Positions 18,749 to 26,430 of a stretch of DNA of 35,599 bases are shown here, piece by piece. The notes below the pieces were generated by a model that searched no databases, was not told where the DNA came from, and was given only the letters and a program-made list of their open reading frames with translations. The translations under genes were made by a program, and so were the position numbers. The stretch's first letter is position 1. The number at the start of each line of letters is the position of its first letter. This DNA is from Candidatus Kuenenia stuttgartensis (GTDB lineage: Bacteria > Planctomycetota > Planctomycetia > Planctomycetales > Planctomycetaceae). Where the stretch lies: NCBI GenBank assembly GCA_945906725.1, contig CAMDRI010000044.1, positions 1 to 35,599 of the forward strand. The letters are read 5' to 3'.

Positions 18749-19195
18749 CTAAGGCGCTCCCGCTTTGCACTTGAAGTAGTGCCGCTGAATCTCGCCGACG
18801 CACGATTGCCCGTTGGCCGACATTGCCGAGCATCTCGCGTCCGGGGACTTCGCTCGTTCGACCGCCGCTCGCGTGCGAGCAACGCTTCCATCGGCGACGT
18901 CAGCTTCGATGTCGCCGCAGGTCAGTCCGAAGCAACCGCAGATCGGAGCATCCGCCGACTTCGGGTACGCTGGCCGAGTCAGCTTGTCGATCGTCACGAC
19001 TCGCTCGAACGAGTCGAAGTAGGCGACCTCGCACTGCGGCTGAATGCAGAACATCGCCGACTCGCCGATCTGCCCGCGAAACTCCGGCTTCAGCCACGCA
19101 TCAAGCGTGACTCGCCCGACCGCCGACCCCAGCGAGCCGCAAAACGGACAGTGACGCACATCAGAATCAGATTCACGAACGAATGCCTTGTTCAT
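18749..19195 (-). CDS. CopZ-like zinc/[2Fe-2S] metallochaperone-type protein
   Basis: 148 residues, soluble. N-terminal cysteines C16 and C19 ('RHCPFCGSLG') and C50, C55 ('MFCIQPQCEVAYFDS') match the zinc-binding domain found before the HMA domain in Archaeoglobus-type CopZ. The second half has C86-x-C88 ('PICGCFGLTCGDIE') and C122, C132 ('ARCSAMSANGQSCVGEIQR'), like the BFD-type [2Fe-2S] domain of that protein. The copper-binding HMA domain itself is absent. Related stand-alone proteins are annotated as putative iron-sulfur-binding metallochaperones, often near mercury or copper genes; none are visible here. Only 24 bases separate its 3' end from the convergent cytochrome gene. Upstream lies an IS110 remnant, which may have displaced its original promoter. 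Confidence 0.68.
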   Translation of the reverse strand: MNKAFVRESDSDVRHCPFCGSLGSAVGRVTLDAWLKPEFRGQIGESAMFCIQPQCEVAYFDSFERVVTIDKLTRPAYPKSADAPICGCFGLTCGDIEADVADGSVARTRAAVERAKSPDARCSAMSANGQSCVGEIQRHYFKCKAGAP

Positions 19196-19228
19196 GGAAA
19201 CTCACACGCGGAGTAGATGGAGATAATC

Positions 19229-19298
19229 GTCTGAGGCTCTGACGGGAGAGTGGTGTTTTTTGTGACGAATCATCACCTCTCAAACAGAAGCCTCAGAC
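19229..19298. repeat. Inverted repeat upstream of the IS110 transposase (possible left-end/bridge-RNA remnant)
   Basis: GTCTGAGGCT (19229-19238) and AGCCTCAGAC (19289-19298) are perfect reverse complements, and an inner imperfect pair joins GAGAGTGGTG (19246-19255) with CATCACCTCTC (19271-19281). The structure ends 15 bases before the transposase start. In IS110-group elements the non-coding end before the transposase encodes the bridge RNA, so this hairpin is in the right place, but it is too short to be a complete bridge RNA. Confidence 0.5.
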
Positions 19299-19313
19299 AG
19301 GACGACTTTAGCA

Positions 19314-20009
19314 GTGTTCGTGGGACTGGACTATCACCAGGCGTTTGTGCAGATGTGTGTGTTGGATGCGAGCGGAACACTGTTGATGAATCGGAAATGT
19401 GCCAACTCGGCGGCGGCATTGGCTCATGCGACCTACGTTCATAAGCTGAAGCAAAGTCCCGACAAGACGGACTGGAGCGACGCACGGCTGTTGGCAGACT
19501 TGTTGCGAGTGGGATACTTGCCGAAGGCCTGGCTGGCACCGGCGAGTCTGCGTCAACTGCGGCATGTGGTTCATCATCGCCAGCAGTTGGCTCAGGCGCG
19601 TCGGCCGGCGAAGCTGCGAGTGACGGCCTTGTTGCGGTCCGAGCGGATTGAGTTCACGGGTTCGCGTTGGACGAAGTCCTGGATCGCGGCCGTGCGGAGC
19701 TGCGAAGCACTCGGCGAACAAGGGTGTTGGGTTGCGAATCAACTCTTGGACGAGATCGAGCATCTGCAATCGCGGATCACTCACGTCGAGTCGCGTCTGG
19801 CGGCGCTGACGCAAGACGCGAGGTTCTGCGGAGTGACGCCGCGCAACGCCTCCATCGGACTCAAGCAAGCCGATGCCGGCCTAGTCCGTGCGAGCAACCC
19901 GGCCTGCGTCACCGCCGGAGCGATCGCCAACCGCTGGGTCCGCCGGCATGGTCGGATAGAAGATTGGAAACCCACGAATCTCGATCTCTTCCCACCACCA
20001 TCGACTTGA
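19314..20009 (+). pseudogene. IS110 family transposase with two internal deletions
   Basis: 231 codons from GTG 19314, against 330-420 for intact members. The start 'FVGLDYHQAFVQMCVLDASG' contains the first acidic residue of the DEDD RuvC-like site, and 'KQSPDKTDWSDARLLADLLR' contains the later Asp pair. About 40-50 residues between 'NSAAALA' and 'HATYVHKLKQ', which should carry the catalytic Glu, are missing. About 35 residues before 'ARFCGVTPRNAS', which should hold the helix-hairpin-helix 'PGVG' of the transposase_20 domain, are also gone, and the serine-containing C-terminus ('KQADAGLVRASNP...') decays. Both losses keep the frame. Cannot be active. Confidence 0.82.
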
Positions 20010-20034
20010 CGAACCAAACACTTTCCTAGAAGGA

Positions 20035-20104
20035 TGGGACCAGCGCAGCGACGGCCCAACACGTCTACGAAAACAAAAGGTGGGCCGGTGCTGCGCTGGT
20101 CCCA
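20035..20104. repeat. Imperfect 70-bp palindrome 3' of the SDR gene
   Basis: Left arm 20035-20060 begins TGGGACCAGCGCAGC and right arm 20079-20104 ends GCTGCGCTGGTCCCA; these outer 15 bases pair perfectly, then GGCCCA/TGGGCC pairs after a short mismatch. The loop is 18 bases. It fills the gap between the IS110 remnant and the end of the SDR gene, 10 bases past its stop, and could end that transcript. Read on the minus strand it starts GTAGTGTGGGACC; the GTAG edge recurs in two other palindromes here. Confidence 0.75.
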
Positions 20105-20114
20105 CACTACGAAC

Positions 20115-20924
20115 TCACCAGTGCATCACAAACCCTCCATCGACGTTGATCGTCTGGCCGGTCACATGCGCCGCTCTCGTCGACGACAGGAACACGATCA
20201 TGTCGGCGATGTCTTCCGGCTGCTGCCATTGGTTCAGCGGCACGACCGCACGAATCTTCGCAGCCGCCCAATCGAGATAGCTCAGCCGCTGGTCTTCCGG
20301 TTGTTGATCGCACCATGCTCGCCAAACCGCTTCGTTGAGCGGCGTCTGCACCATGCCGGGACAAACCGTGTTCACTCGGATGCCATGCGGAGCCAAATCC
20401 TTTGCGAGGCACTGCGCGAAGTTGATGTTTGCCGCCTTCGACGCGCTGTACGGCGGATCGGACTGCGAACCGACCTGTCCTGCCACCGACGCCACGAACA
20501 CCAGCGTCCCGCTCCGTTGCGAGACCATCACCGGCGCAACCGCGTGTGCGACATTCACCATCCCCAGCACATTCACTTCCAGCACGCGCGGCCAATCGCT
20601 CGGCGAGAGGTTCGTGAACGGAAACCCGAACTTTCCCGAACCGATCGCCGCCCCGTGAACCAGATGGTCGATCGAGCCAAGCGTCTCGACGGTCGTTTGT
20701 GCCGCGTGGCTGACGGCCTTCGAGTCGGTCACATCCACTCGGCAGCCGACGGCCGACACTCCGAACTGTTCAGCCAATTGCCGTGCGACCTCATCGACAT
20801 TCGAGGCGACGTCCCACATCGCGACGCGGCATTTCTCAGCCGCGAAAGCTCGGCACGTCGCCAACCCGATGCCGCTGGCCCCGCCTGTGACGACGGCCGT
20901 CTGTCCCGCAAGATGAAGTTCCAT
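20115..20924 (-). CDS. Short-chain dehydrogenase/reductase (SDR) family oxidoreductase
   Basis: 269 residues from ATG 20924, which has GGGAG 6 bases upstream; the ATG at 20936 is less likely. Classical SDR: Rossmann signature 'TAVVTGGASGIGLATCRAF' near the N-terminus, 'DVTDS', 'HGAAIGSG' in place of the common NNAG, 'NVLGMVNVAHAV', catalytic Ser in 'FVASVAGQVGS', catalytic 'YSASKAANI' and 'VNTVCPGMVQTPL'. The residue after the second beta strand is Asp ('MWDVAS'), which favours NAD(H). The substrate is not predictable. Same strand as endonuclease IV, separated only by a palindrome. Confidence 0.9.
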   Translation of the reverse strand: MELHLAGQTAVVTGGASGIGLATCRAFAAEKCRVAMWDVASNVDEVARQLAEQFGVSAVGCRVDVTDSKAVSHAAQTTVETLGSIDHLVHGAAIGSGKFGFPFTNLSPSDWPRVLEVNVLGMVNVAHAVAPVMVSQRSGTLVFVASVAGQVGSQSDPPYSASKAANINFAQCLAKDLAPHGIRVNTVCPGMVQTPLNEAVWRAWCDQQPEDQRLSYLDWAAAKIRAVVPLNQWQQPEDIADMIVFLSSTRAAHVTGQTINVDGGFVMHW

Positions 20925-20937
20925 GATGGCTCCCAAA

Positions 20938-21018
20938 GTAGGTCAGCCTTTCCAGGCTGACCCGATCAACAATCGAGGTAGTTTTCCAATTCGGGTCAAG
21001 CTGGAAAGCCTGACCTAC
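20938..21018. repeat. 81-bp palindrome between endonuclease IV and SDR genes
   Basis: Arms 20938-20965 and 20991-21018 (28 bases) match at 25 positions; loop 25 bases. The left arm begins GTAGGTCAGCCTTTCCAGG and contains its own small inverted repeat (GTCAGCCT/AGGCTGAC), so each arm can fold alone. On the minus strand the element opens with GTAG, and this TAG is the stop codon of endonuclease IV (21015-21017). It fills almost all of the 90-base gap. Same family as 4655-4710 by its TAGG edge and TTCCAG core. Confidence 0.82.
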
Positions 21019-21869
21019 GGCATCAGCGACCGCAGAGTCTCCAAATTCACCGCGTCCATTTCGTGGCCGTCCCGTTGTTCCTTCGCCGTTTCGAGGTACA
21101 TCGGCAGCTTAGCGAAGCGCGGATCGTTGACGATGTGCCGGAACGGTTCCAGGCCAAGGCAGCCTTCACCGATGTGCTCGTGCCGATCGACTCGGCTGCC
21201 GAGCGGTTTCTTGCTGTCGTTGAGATGAAAACAGCGAATGCGGTCGAGGCCAATGATTCGATCGAACTCGCTCATCGTGGCGGCGTACTCGGCCGGCGTC
21301 GCGAGCGGATATCCGGCGGCGAAGATGTGACAGCTATCGACGCACACCGCCAAGCGGTCGGGGTGCTTGACGTGCTCGATGATCCACGCGAGGTGCTCGA
21401 ACTTTGCGCCGAGATTTGTCCCTTGCCCGGCGGTCGTTTCGAGCAGCGTCAGCGTTTTAAACTTCGGCGTCGCTTTGTGGACTGCATCCAACGCTTTGAC
21501 GATTCGATCCAATCCTGATTGCTCGTCCGAATCGACGTAGCTGCCGGGGTGCATCACCACGCCGATCAAGCTGAGCGCCTCGGCTCGTTGCAGCTCGACG
21601 ATGAACGCCTCCAGCGATTTGTTCCATAGCTCATCCTTCGGGCTGGCGAGGTTGATGAGGTAACTGTCATGCGCGACCGGCTGCTGAATCCCGGTTCGCT
21701 CGATCGCGTCGCGAAACGATTTCACATCGACGGCCGACAACTCCTTCGCCGCCCATTGATTGTTGTTCTTCGTGAAAAGCTGCACGGCCTGCATGCCCAA
21801 CTCGGCGGCGGCCTCGACCGCTTTGTAGTACCCGCCGGCAATCGACAAGTGCGATCCAAACAACGGCAT
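21015..21869 (-). CDS. nfo: Deoxyribonuclease IV (endonuclease IV), AP endonuclease
   Basis: 284 residues, full length. Zinc-dependent TIM-barrel enzyme that cuts 5' to abasic sites in base excision repair. Signatures in order: 'PLFGSHLSIAGGYYKAVE', 'AVQLFTKNNNQW', 'VAHDSYLINLASP', 'VMHPGSYVDSD', 'LLETTAGQGTNLG', 'AVCVDSCHIFAAGY', 'CFHLNDSKKPLGSRVDRHEH' followed by 'IGEG', and the final Glu in 'YLETAKE'. All nine metal ligands expected of the family appear to be present. Its start overlaps the stop of the upstream membrane protein by one base (TGATG), so it is coupled to it, and its stop codon is part of a palindrome. Confidence 0.95.
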   Translation of the reverse strand: MPLFGSHLSIAGGYYKAVEAAAELGMQAVQLFTKNNNQWAAKELSAVDVKSFRDAIERTGIQQPVAHDSYLINLASPKDELWNKSLEAFIVELQRAEALSLIGVVMHPGSYVDSDEQSGLDRIVKALDAVHKATPKFKTLTLLETTAGQGTNLGAKFEHLAWIIEHVKHPDRLAVCVDSCHIFAAGYPLATPAEYAATMSEFDRIIGLDRIRCFHLNDSKKPLGSRVDRHEHIGEGCLGLEPFRHIVNDPRFAKLPMYLETAKEQRDGHEMDAVNLETLRSLMP

Positions 21870-23341
21870 CAGTTCTTCTCCGGTAGTATGGTTTCTGACG
21901 GCATCGGATTCAGCGAGTTGGTTGGTCGTTTGGCCCGGACACCTTGGTCGGGAGCTTCATTGGGATTGGCTCCCACAGCATCGCCGATGTTGCCGCCGTC
22001 GTCATTACTATTGAGTCCGACGCTGTAAATCACGAGGTCTTCACCGTCTCGCTTCAGCCGCATCAGCTCGCCCGATTTTCCGAGCGGATCGCCCGGAGGC
22101 TCGGCGAGTGTGTCAGGCACAAGGTCCCCCACTTTTTCCGGCCAATCCCCGTGTAATCGGTGATGCAGTTGACAGGTCAGCAGCAGCGACACCGCCGCTC
22201 GCCGCGCGGCCTCGCGGTCCATTGCGTCGCCGACTTGCTGGTACGCTGGCAACGTCGATCGAGCCAGGTAGGCCGAAAAGGTGACCGTGTCCAATTCGCG
22301 AGCGGTCAAACAACGGGACATACCCGGTGGCAGATCGTACAAGTTGAAGCGTCCACCGGCCGAGGGAGCGCGGTCGCACTTTGGCTTGTCAATCTCGCTC
22401 AGGAGATTGGCGAAGACGTGTTGAAAGGCTTTCAACGAGAGCTCTGGATCGCCCATGACGTACAACGCCGTGGATTGAAGCACCGGCGGGAAATGGATGC
22501 CCAAGCCATATTGCATCAACTCGTGTCGCGAGGTTTCCGTCACCGTGTTTGTCAGGCAGAGGTACTCGGTCTTCAGCGCGATGGAGTTTGGCGGAGTGAG
22601 CCGATCCGCATCACGGAATTCGGTGAGTGCCTTTCGCAACTGATCTGGCGTGACGGCCGGATGCGCTGCCCAGCGTTTGATGCCGGCTACTGAGTTGTAA
22701 AACATTGCCATGCCAACTAACCGCTGAATCAGCGCACCATTCTGCTGCACATGCCGGCTGGCTCGGACAGAGGCCCGCAACCAGTCCCAGGCGTTGTCGA
22801 GATCGCTTTCGTGAGCGCATCGCTCGGCCTGCAAAATGGCCAATCGGGTCAGCTCGCGAGACTCGGAAGTCACCTTAATGAGTGTGCTGAAGCGGAAGTC
22901 TTTCGGCGGAATCTCGGCGGCTTGCGAGCGCTCGGTTCCTTTCCGCCATTCGGCCAACGCCACTTGGTTGTCAGCCAGCCACTTTCGGAGCGGCTCGGAA
23001 GTCTGTGTCCAACCGTGTTCCAGAGCTTTTTCAAAATCGTCGGAGGCGACCCCTGTTGGCTTGCGAAGCGATTTCACGGCCAAGGCGTATTGCGTCATCG
23101 CGTTGTCGATCGGAGGGATCGCCACCGTGCCGAAGGCTTCGACGTCGAACGGATCGCCGATGTCCGGGATTCGGGAGATGCAGTAGCCTCGGTACAAAAA
23201 CGGCGCGACCAGCAACAAGCCGAGCAGCGTCAGCGGTAATGCAACTTTGGGATGCAGCCACCACAGCAGCCGGCTGGTCCTTTCGGCCGCTGTTTCCGTG
23301 GGGAGCGGATTCAGGTCTGTTGGTTGTTGTGGGCTGGTCAT
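21869..23341 (-). CDS. Membrane-anchored protein of unknown function
   Basis: 490 residues from ATG 23341; the frame continues upstream to 23611 through sequence that overlaps the rpsT start and looks non-coding. One membrane segment at about residues 30-55 ('KVALPLTLLGLLLVAPFLY') after a short cytoplasmic N-terminus, leaving a large outer domain. The outer part is mostly helical and reads 'FGTVAIPPIDNAMTQYALAV', 'LLTCQLHHRLHGDWPEKVGD', and near the end 'PGDPLGKSGELMRLKRDGED', 'LVIYSVGLNSNDDGGNIGD'. That last stretch resembles the C-terminal region of planctomycete type II pseudopilin-like proteins. No catalytic motif seen. Coupled to nfo by a 1-base overlap. Confidence 0.75.
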   Translation of the reverse strand: MTSPQQPTDLNPLPTETAAERTSRLLWWLHPKVALPLTLLGLLLVAPFLYRGYCISRIPDIGDPFDVEAFGTVAIPPIDNAMTQYALAVKSLRKPTGVASDDFEKALEHGWTQTSEPLRKWLADNQVALAEWRKGTERSQAAEIPPKDFRFSTLIKVTSESRELTRLAILQAERCAHESDLDNAWDWLRASVRASRHVQQNGALIQRLVGMAMFYNSVAGIKRWAAHPAVTPDQLRKALTEFRDADRLTPPNSIALKTEYLCLTNTVTETSRHELMQYGLGIHFPPVLQSTALYVMGDPELSLKAFQHVFANLLSEIDKPKCDRAPSAGGRFNLYDLPPGMSRCLTARELDTVTFSAYLARSTLPAYQQVGDAMDREAARRAAVSLLLTCQLHHRLHGDWPEKVGDLVPDTLAEPPGDPLGKSGELMRLKRDGEDLVIYSVGLNSNDDGGNIGDAVGANPNEAPDQGVRAKRPTNSLNPMPSETILPEKN

Positions 23342-23427
23342 TCCGGCGGGCTGTTGGCGTGGTTGGCGGACTCGCCAGCCAACGTAGCGGCGAGGCTTTG
23401 GTTCGAAAAGCGGATCGCGGTGATTCG

Positions 23428-23457
23428 CTGGCAATTGGGAAAGGCGCTGCCTAGAAT
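23428..23457 (+). promoter_or_regulatory. Candidate sigma-70 promoter for rpsT
   Basis: CTGGCA (23428-23433, 4 of 6 to consensus) and TAGAAT (23452-23457, 5 of 6) are 18 bases apart, leaving an untranslated leader of roughly 70 bases before rpsT. It lies in the 195-base divergent region with the membrane-protein gene. Inferred from sequence match only. Confidence 0.35.
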
Positions 23458-23536
23458 CCTGCCCCTTCGCCGGGGCGGATGGCCCGAAGTTCGGCGAGGT
23501 TTTCTGTCCGATTGACCTCGAACCCGTAAGCTCGAC

Positions 23537-23815
23537 ATGCCTAACAATGCCAATGCCGCCAAGGCGGATCGCCAATCTCAAAAACGCCGCCTGCTCAATC
23601 GCTCGCAGCATTCGTCACTGAGGACGCTGGTCAAGAAATTTAGGACCGGTCTGGAAGCCACCACCACCGAAGTTGCCGCGCCGGCTGTGACGTTGGCCGA
23701 AGTCTCCAAGCGATTGGATCAAGCCGGAGCCAAGCGGCTCATCCATCCGAAAAAAGCCTCGCGCCTGAAATCGCGATTGGCGAAAGCCCAGAACAAGCAA
23801 GTGGCGGCAAAGTAG
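23537..23815 (+). CDS. rpsT: 30S ribosomal protein S20
   Basis: 92 residues, the normal length. Lys/Arg/Ala-rich with the family pattern: N-terminus 'MPNNANAAKADRQSQKRRLL' followed by 'NRSQHSSLRTLVKKF', and C-terminus 'GAKRLIHPKKASRLKSRLAK'. It binds 16S rRNA in the 30S subunit. No clear Shine-Dalgarno sequence precedes the ATG; S20 is translationally autoregulated in other bacteria, often through a weak start. It is a single-gene unit bounded by a promoter-like site upstream and a strong hairpin downstream. Confidence 0.95.
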   Translation: MPNNANAAKADRQSQKRRLLNRSQHSSLRTLVKKFRTGLEATTTEVAAPAVTLAEVSKRLDQAGAKRLIHPKKASRLKSRLAKAQNKQVAAK

Positions 23816-23843
23816 TTCGTCGTTCGCATTCAGAAAAAATCAG

Positions 23844-23888
23844 ACGCCCCAGCGGGCCACGGTCAACGATCGTGGCCCGCTGGGGCGT
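23844..23888. terminator. Strong hairpin terminator between convergent rpsT and cyclophilin genes
   Basis: ACGCCCCAGCGGGCCACG (23844-23861) and its exact reverse complement (23871-23888) form an 18-bp perfect stem with a 9-base loop. On the minus strand it is followed by TGATTTTTTCTG, a proper T-run, so it should end the cyclophilin transcript. On the plus strand it is followed by a weaker TGTTGTTGG and can also serve rpsT. Confidence 0.85.
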
Positions 23889-23912
23889 TGTTGTTGGCAC
23901 TGGTTTGTGAAG

Positions 23913-24668
23913 CTACGACTTCTCGCCTTCGACCGGCTTGTTCTCATCAGGTTTGGCTTCGTCCGATGAAGACTCTGGTTCGATGAAGTTTGCCTTCTTG
24001 ATCGAGTCGAGTCCCGGAAAGGCTTTGTCCAAGAATGCGTTGCCTTGCTCTTGGATTCGTCCCTGCTGCTGGCTGGCTTCCTCGCCGTATTTCGAGTTCA
24101 GACTTTCGAGAACGTCCATTCCGGAGAGCACTCGGCCGAAGGGGGTGAATCCATCGGGATCGAGTCGGCTGTTGTTGGCGTAGCTGGCAAAGATTTGCGT
24201 GCTGCGCGAATTCGGCTGTCCCGATTTCGCGAAGGTCACCATGCCGCGGACGTTGGATTGGCGATTGGCTCCGCTGGGGCGGTCATCCGGGATGTTGGCA
24301 TCACGCCATTTGTCCATGACCTTGGGATCGCCGTGGATACCCCATTGCGCCATGAACCCCGGCAAAACTCGGAAGAAGCGGCAGTCGTTGTAGAAGCCGA
24401 TTTTGACAAGCTCATGAAACCGCGCGGCTCCGTGCGGTGACCAGTCGCGATGGACCTCGATGACGAAATCCCCCTTCGTCGTTTCAAACTTCACTTGAAA
24501 CGTGGCCGGGATGTCGCCGGCATCCGCGGCTTGAGCATCCTGGGTGTCAACCTTTGGCAACGGGGCACCCATCGGCAACGGCGGGTCGGTCTGTTGCGAC
24601 TGAGTACATCCCGCCAAGGCCGAGATGGCGAGCAGTCCCCAAAAATGTCGTCGAGTCATACCGAACAT
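23913..24668 (-). CDS. Cyclophilin-type peptidylprolyl isomerase, Tat-type lipoprotein
   Basis: 251 residues from ATG 24668, with GAGG 5 bases upstream; GTG 24674 is an alternative. Exported by a twin-arginine signal (R6-R7 in 'TRRHFWGLLAISALAGC') with a lipobox ending at C21, so it is a membrane-anchored lipoprotein outside the cytoplasm. The cyclophilin domain covers about 55-225: 'FVIEVHRDWSPHGAARFHEL', the catalytic Arg/Phe/Gln set in 'CRFFRVLPGFMAQWGIHGD', and 'NSRSTQIFASYANN'. The tail is acidic and lysine-rich. It assists folding at proline bonds. It lies 56 bases after a closely related copy on the same strand. Confidence 0.9.
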   Translation of the reverse strand: MFGMTRRHFWGLLAISALAGCTQSQQTDPPLPMGAPLPKVDTQDAQAADAGDIPATFQVKFETTKGDFVIEVHRDWSPHGAARFHELVKIGFYNDCRFFRVLPGFMAQWGIHGDPKVMDKWRDANIPDDRPSGANRQSNVRGMVTFAKSGQPNSRSTQIFASYANNSRLDPDGFTPFGRVLSGMDVLESLNSKYGEEASQQQGRIQEQGNAFLDKAFPGLDSIKKANFIEPESSSDEAKPDENKPVEGEKS

Positions 24669-24683
24669 GAGCACCTCGTCTTG

Positions 24684-24712
24684 AAGATTTGAAATTTGAG
24701 ATTCGGAATTTC
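24684..24712. repeat. AT-rich tandem words upstream of the first cyclophilin
   Basis: The stretch contains overlapping near-copies of GAATTTGAAATT-type words (AAGATTTGAAATTTGAGATT then CGGAATTTC). It stands out as AT-rich in a GC-rich genome and fills the gap between the two cyclophilin genes. Similar in position to the word runs at 11185-11210 and 12741-12761. Confidence 0.5.
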
Positions 24713-24724
24713 ATAACGGGCGCG

Positions 24725-25384
24725 TCACTTCTTGGCTTCCACGATCGTTGCCTTCTTGATGAAGTCCAGTCCGGGATAGGCCTTGTCGAGAAAGGCATTG
24801 CCTTCGCGCTGGATGCGAGGCTGTTGATCGCTGGGGGCTCCTTCGTACTTGGCGTTGAGCTTGTCCACCACGTCCATGCCTTCAATGACCTGTCCAAACG
24901 GTGAGAAGCCGTCTGCATCCAGCCGGGCATTGTTGCCGAAGTTGATGAAGAGTTGCGTGGTCCGCGAGTGCGGCTTGCCTGACTTGGCGAACGTGATGAA
25001 GCCGCGTGTGTTCGAGGCCCGCTCCTTGGCCGGAACGACGTCATCTTTGATTTCCGCTTCGCGCCACTTCGATTGCACCTTGGGATCGCCGTTGATGCCC
25101 CATTGCACCATGAAACCGGGGATGACTCGGAAGAAGCGGCAGTCGTCGTAGAAGCCCGCTTTGACCGCGTCGTAAAACCGAGCGGCTCCGTTCGGCGACC
25201 ACGCGCGAGTGACTTCGATCACGATGTCTCCCTTCGAGGTCTCGATCTTCACCTGAAATGTTTCCGGGATGCTGTCCGGCTTCGGCGGCTTGGGATCTTT
25301 GTCGTCGGCATGCGCCGGTTGAATGGCCGAGCCAAGAACCGCGGTCGTTGCGACCGCGCCGCAAAACTGTCGTCGAGAAAACAT
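24725..25384 (-). CDS. Cyclophilin-type peptidylprolyl isomerase, Tat-exported
   Basis: 219 residues. Twin-arginine signal 'MFSRRQFCGAVATTAVLGSA' with cleavage likely after 'QPAHA', so soluble and exported, unlike its lipid-anchored neighbour. The domain matches the neighbour closely: 'IVIEVTRAWSPNGAARFYDA', 'CRFFRVIPGFMVQWGINGD', 'HSRTTQLFINFGNNARLD', 'GFSPFGQVIEGMDVVDKLN', 'GNAFLDKAYPGLDFIKKA'. Both copies share a long C-terminal block not found in minimal cyclophilins. The pair arose by tandem duplication; this copy is first in the transcript. Confidence 0.92.
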   Translation of the reverse strand: MFSRRQFCGAVATTAVLGSAIQPAHADDKDPKPPKPDSIPETFQVKIETSKGDIVIEVTRAWSPNGAARFYDAVKAGFYDDCRFFRVIPGFMVQWGINGDPKVQSKWREAEIKDDVVPAKERASNTRGFITFAKSGKPHSRTTQLFINFGNNARLDADGFSPFGQVIEGMDVVDKLNAKYEGAPSDQQPRIQREGNAFLDKAYPGLDFIKKATIVEAKK

Positions 25385-25449
25385 GAGAGTCCTTTCAAGA
25401 AATTATTGTGAGACGGAGAAAAATCGTAGACAGGACACCTTCGTCCAAA

Positions 25450-26388
25450 CTACTTCGTGTCGTCGGCCGTTTTCAAAAACTGAGCGTTCACGTCGGACAA
25501 CTTCGCCGACGCGGCGTCACCGGTGTGGAAGAAGATGCCGTAGCGCATCCGCAGCTCCGAGCCTTTCGGGAAGACGTCATCGATCGGCTTCTCGGCATTG
25601 TTCGTGTAGGCCGCTTCGCCGAATGGGCTGACCGAGAAAAGGCCGTAGTTGCGGACGTGATAGCGGCTCGGCCGGAAGTTCTTCGGGTGATCGAAGATCG
25701 TCACGCCGAAAGTTTTGCCATCGACGGGGCCGACGTAATCGACCCAGGCGGAGCGTTGTCCCCAGCACTCTTTCGAGCCGTTCTTGCCGTCGGCGTTAGT
25801 GATGATGCCGCTCCCTTTGTCCTCGCGCATCGACTCGGCGATGCGGAAGCCGAGCAGTCCTTCCTTCGTGTCTTTAAAATGGACGTCGCCGCTGGCCATC
25901 TTGAAGCGGATGTCGTAGTTCAGCAACCGATTCGCGTGGATCGCGATGGTGGTGGTTTCAATCAGCACCGCCTTGCCGTCTTCGCCGAGCCAATGCGTCT
26001 CAGTCTTGAGCTTCGCCGGATTGCCTTCCGCGACGACGAGTTCAACGCCGCGATTTTCGAGCTTGCCTTTTTCAGCCCAGAACTTGATGTCGTTGACTTC
26101 ATCAACCGAGACCCAGATCCCTTTGTGATGCGGGTGGTCCCCTTTGTAGTCCTCGCCGACGATCGGTCGCGAGAGTTGCGTCCCGGCCAGCTTCACCGGC
26201 GAGAAGTACGGCTTCGGCAGCGACTTGGCGAATTGATAGGTCGCGAACTCTTCGCCGTTAATCGTGACGCCGACCGTGTCGCCATTGCGCGCCAGCTTGA
26301 CGGAGTCGGCTGCCCAGCCGCCGGTGGCCGAGACAATCGTGAATAATCCCCAGACAATCGACCGTGTGTACCAAGTTCGCAGGTTCAT
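25450..26388 (-). CDS. PmoA-like family protein, secreted
   Basis: 312 residues from ATG 26388, with GAGGAG 9 bases upstream. Signal peptide about 1-26 ('SIVWGLFTIVSATGGWAA'). The family signature is the His-rich 'YKGDHPHHKGIWVSVDEVND', followed by 'LLGFRIAESMRE', 'WVDYVGPVDGKTFGVTIFDH', 'PSRYHVRNYGLFSVSPFG' and 'LRMRYGIFFHTGD'. Despite the database name 'methane oxygenase PmoA', these secreted proteins are unrelated to methane monooxygenase subunits and are common in planctomycete sugar-degradation loci. The fold is probably a galactose-mutarotase-like beta-sandwich. Function unknown. Followed by the two cyclophilins on the same strand (65-base gap). Confidence 0.85.
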   Translation of the reverse strand: MNLRTWYTRSIVWGLFTIVSATGGWAADSVKLARNGDTVGVTINGEEFATYQFAKSLPKPYFSPVKLAGTQLSRPIVGEDYKGDHPHHKGIWVSVDEVNDIKFWAEKGKLENRGVELVVAEGNPAKLKTETHWLGEDGKAVLIETTTIAIHANRLLNYDIRFKMASGDVHFKDTKEGLLGFRIAESMREDKGSGIITNADGKNGSKECWGQRSAWVDYVGPVDGKTFGVTIFDHPKNFRPSRYHVRNYGLFSVSPFGEAAYTNNAEKPIDDVFPKGSELRMRYGIFFHTGDAASAKLSDVNAQFLKTADDTK

Positions 26389-26430
26389 CAGCAGTGGCTC
26401 CTCGACAAGGACGAGTTTATTGTGCTGCTT

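Noticed and set aside
19314-20009. IS110 open frame as an active transposase
   Set aside because: The regions that should carry the catalytic Glu and the helix-hairpin-helix are missing.
25408-26346. A 312-codon plus-strand open frame opposite the PmoA-like gene
   Set aside because: The minus strand has the signal peptide and HPHHKG signature; the plus-strand product is low-complexity antisense.
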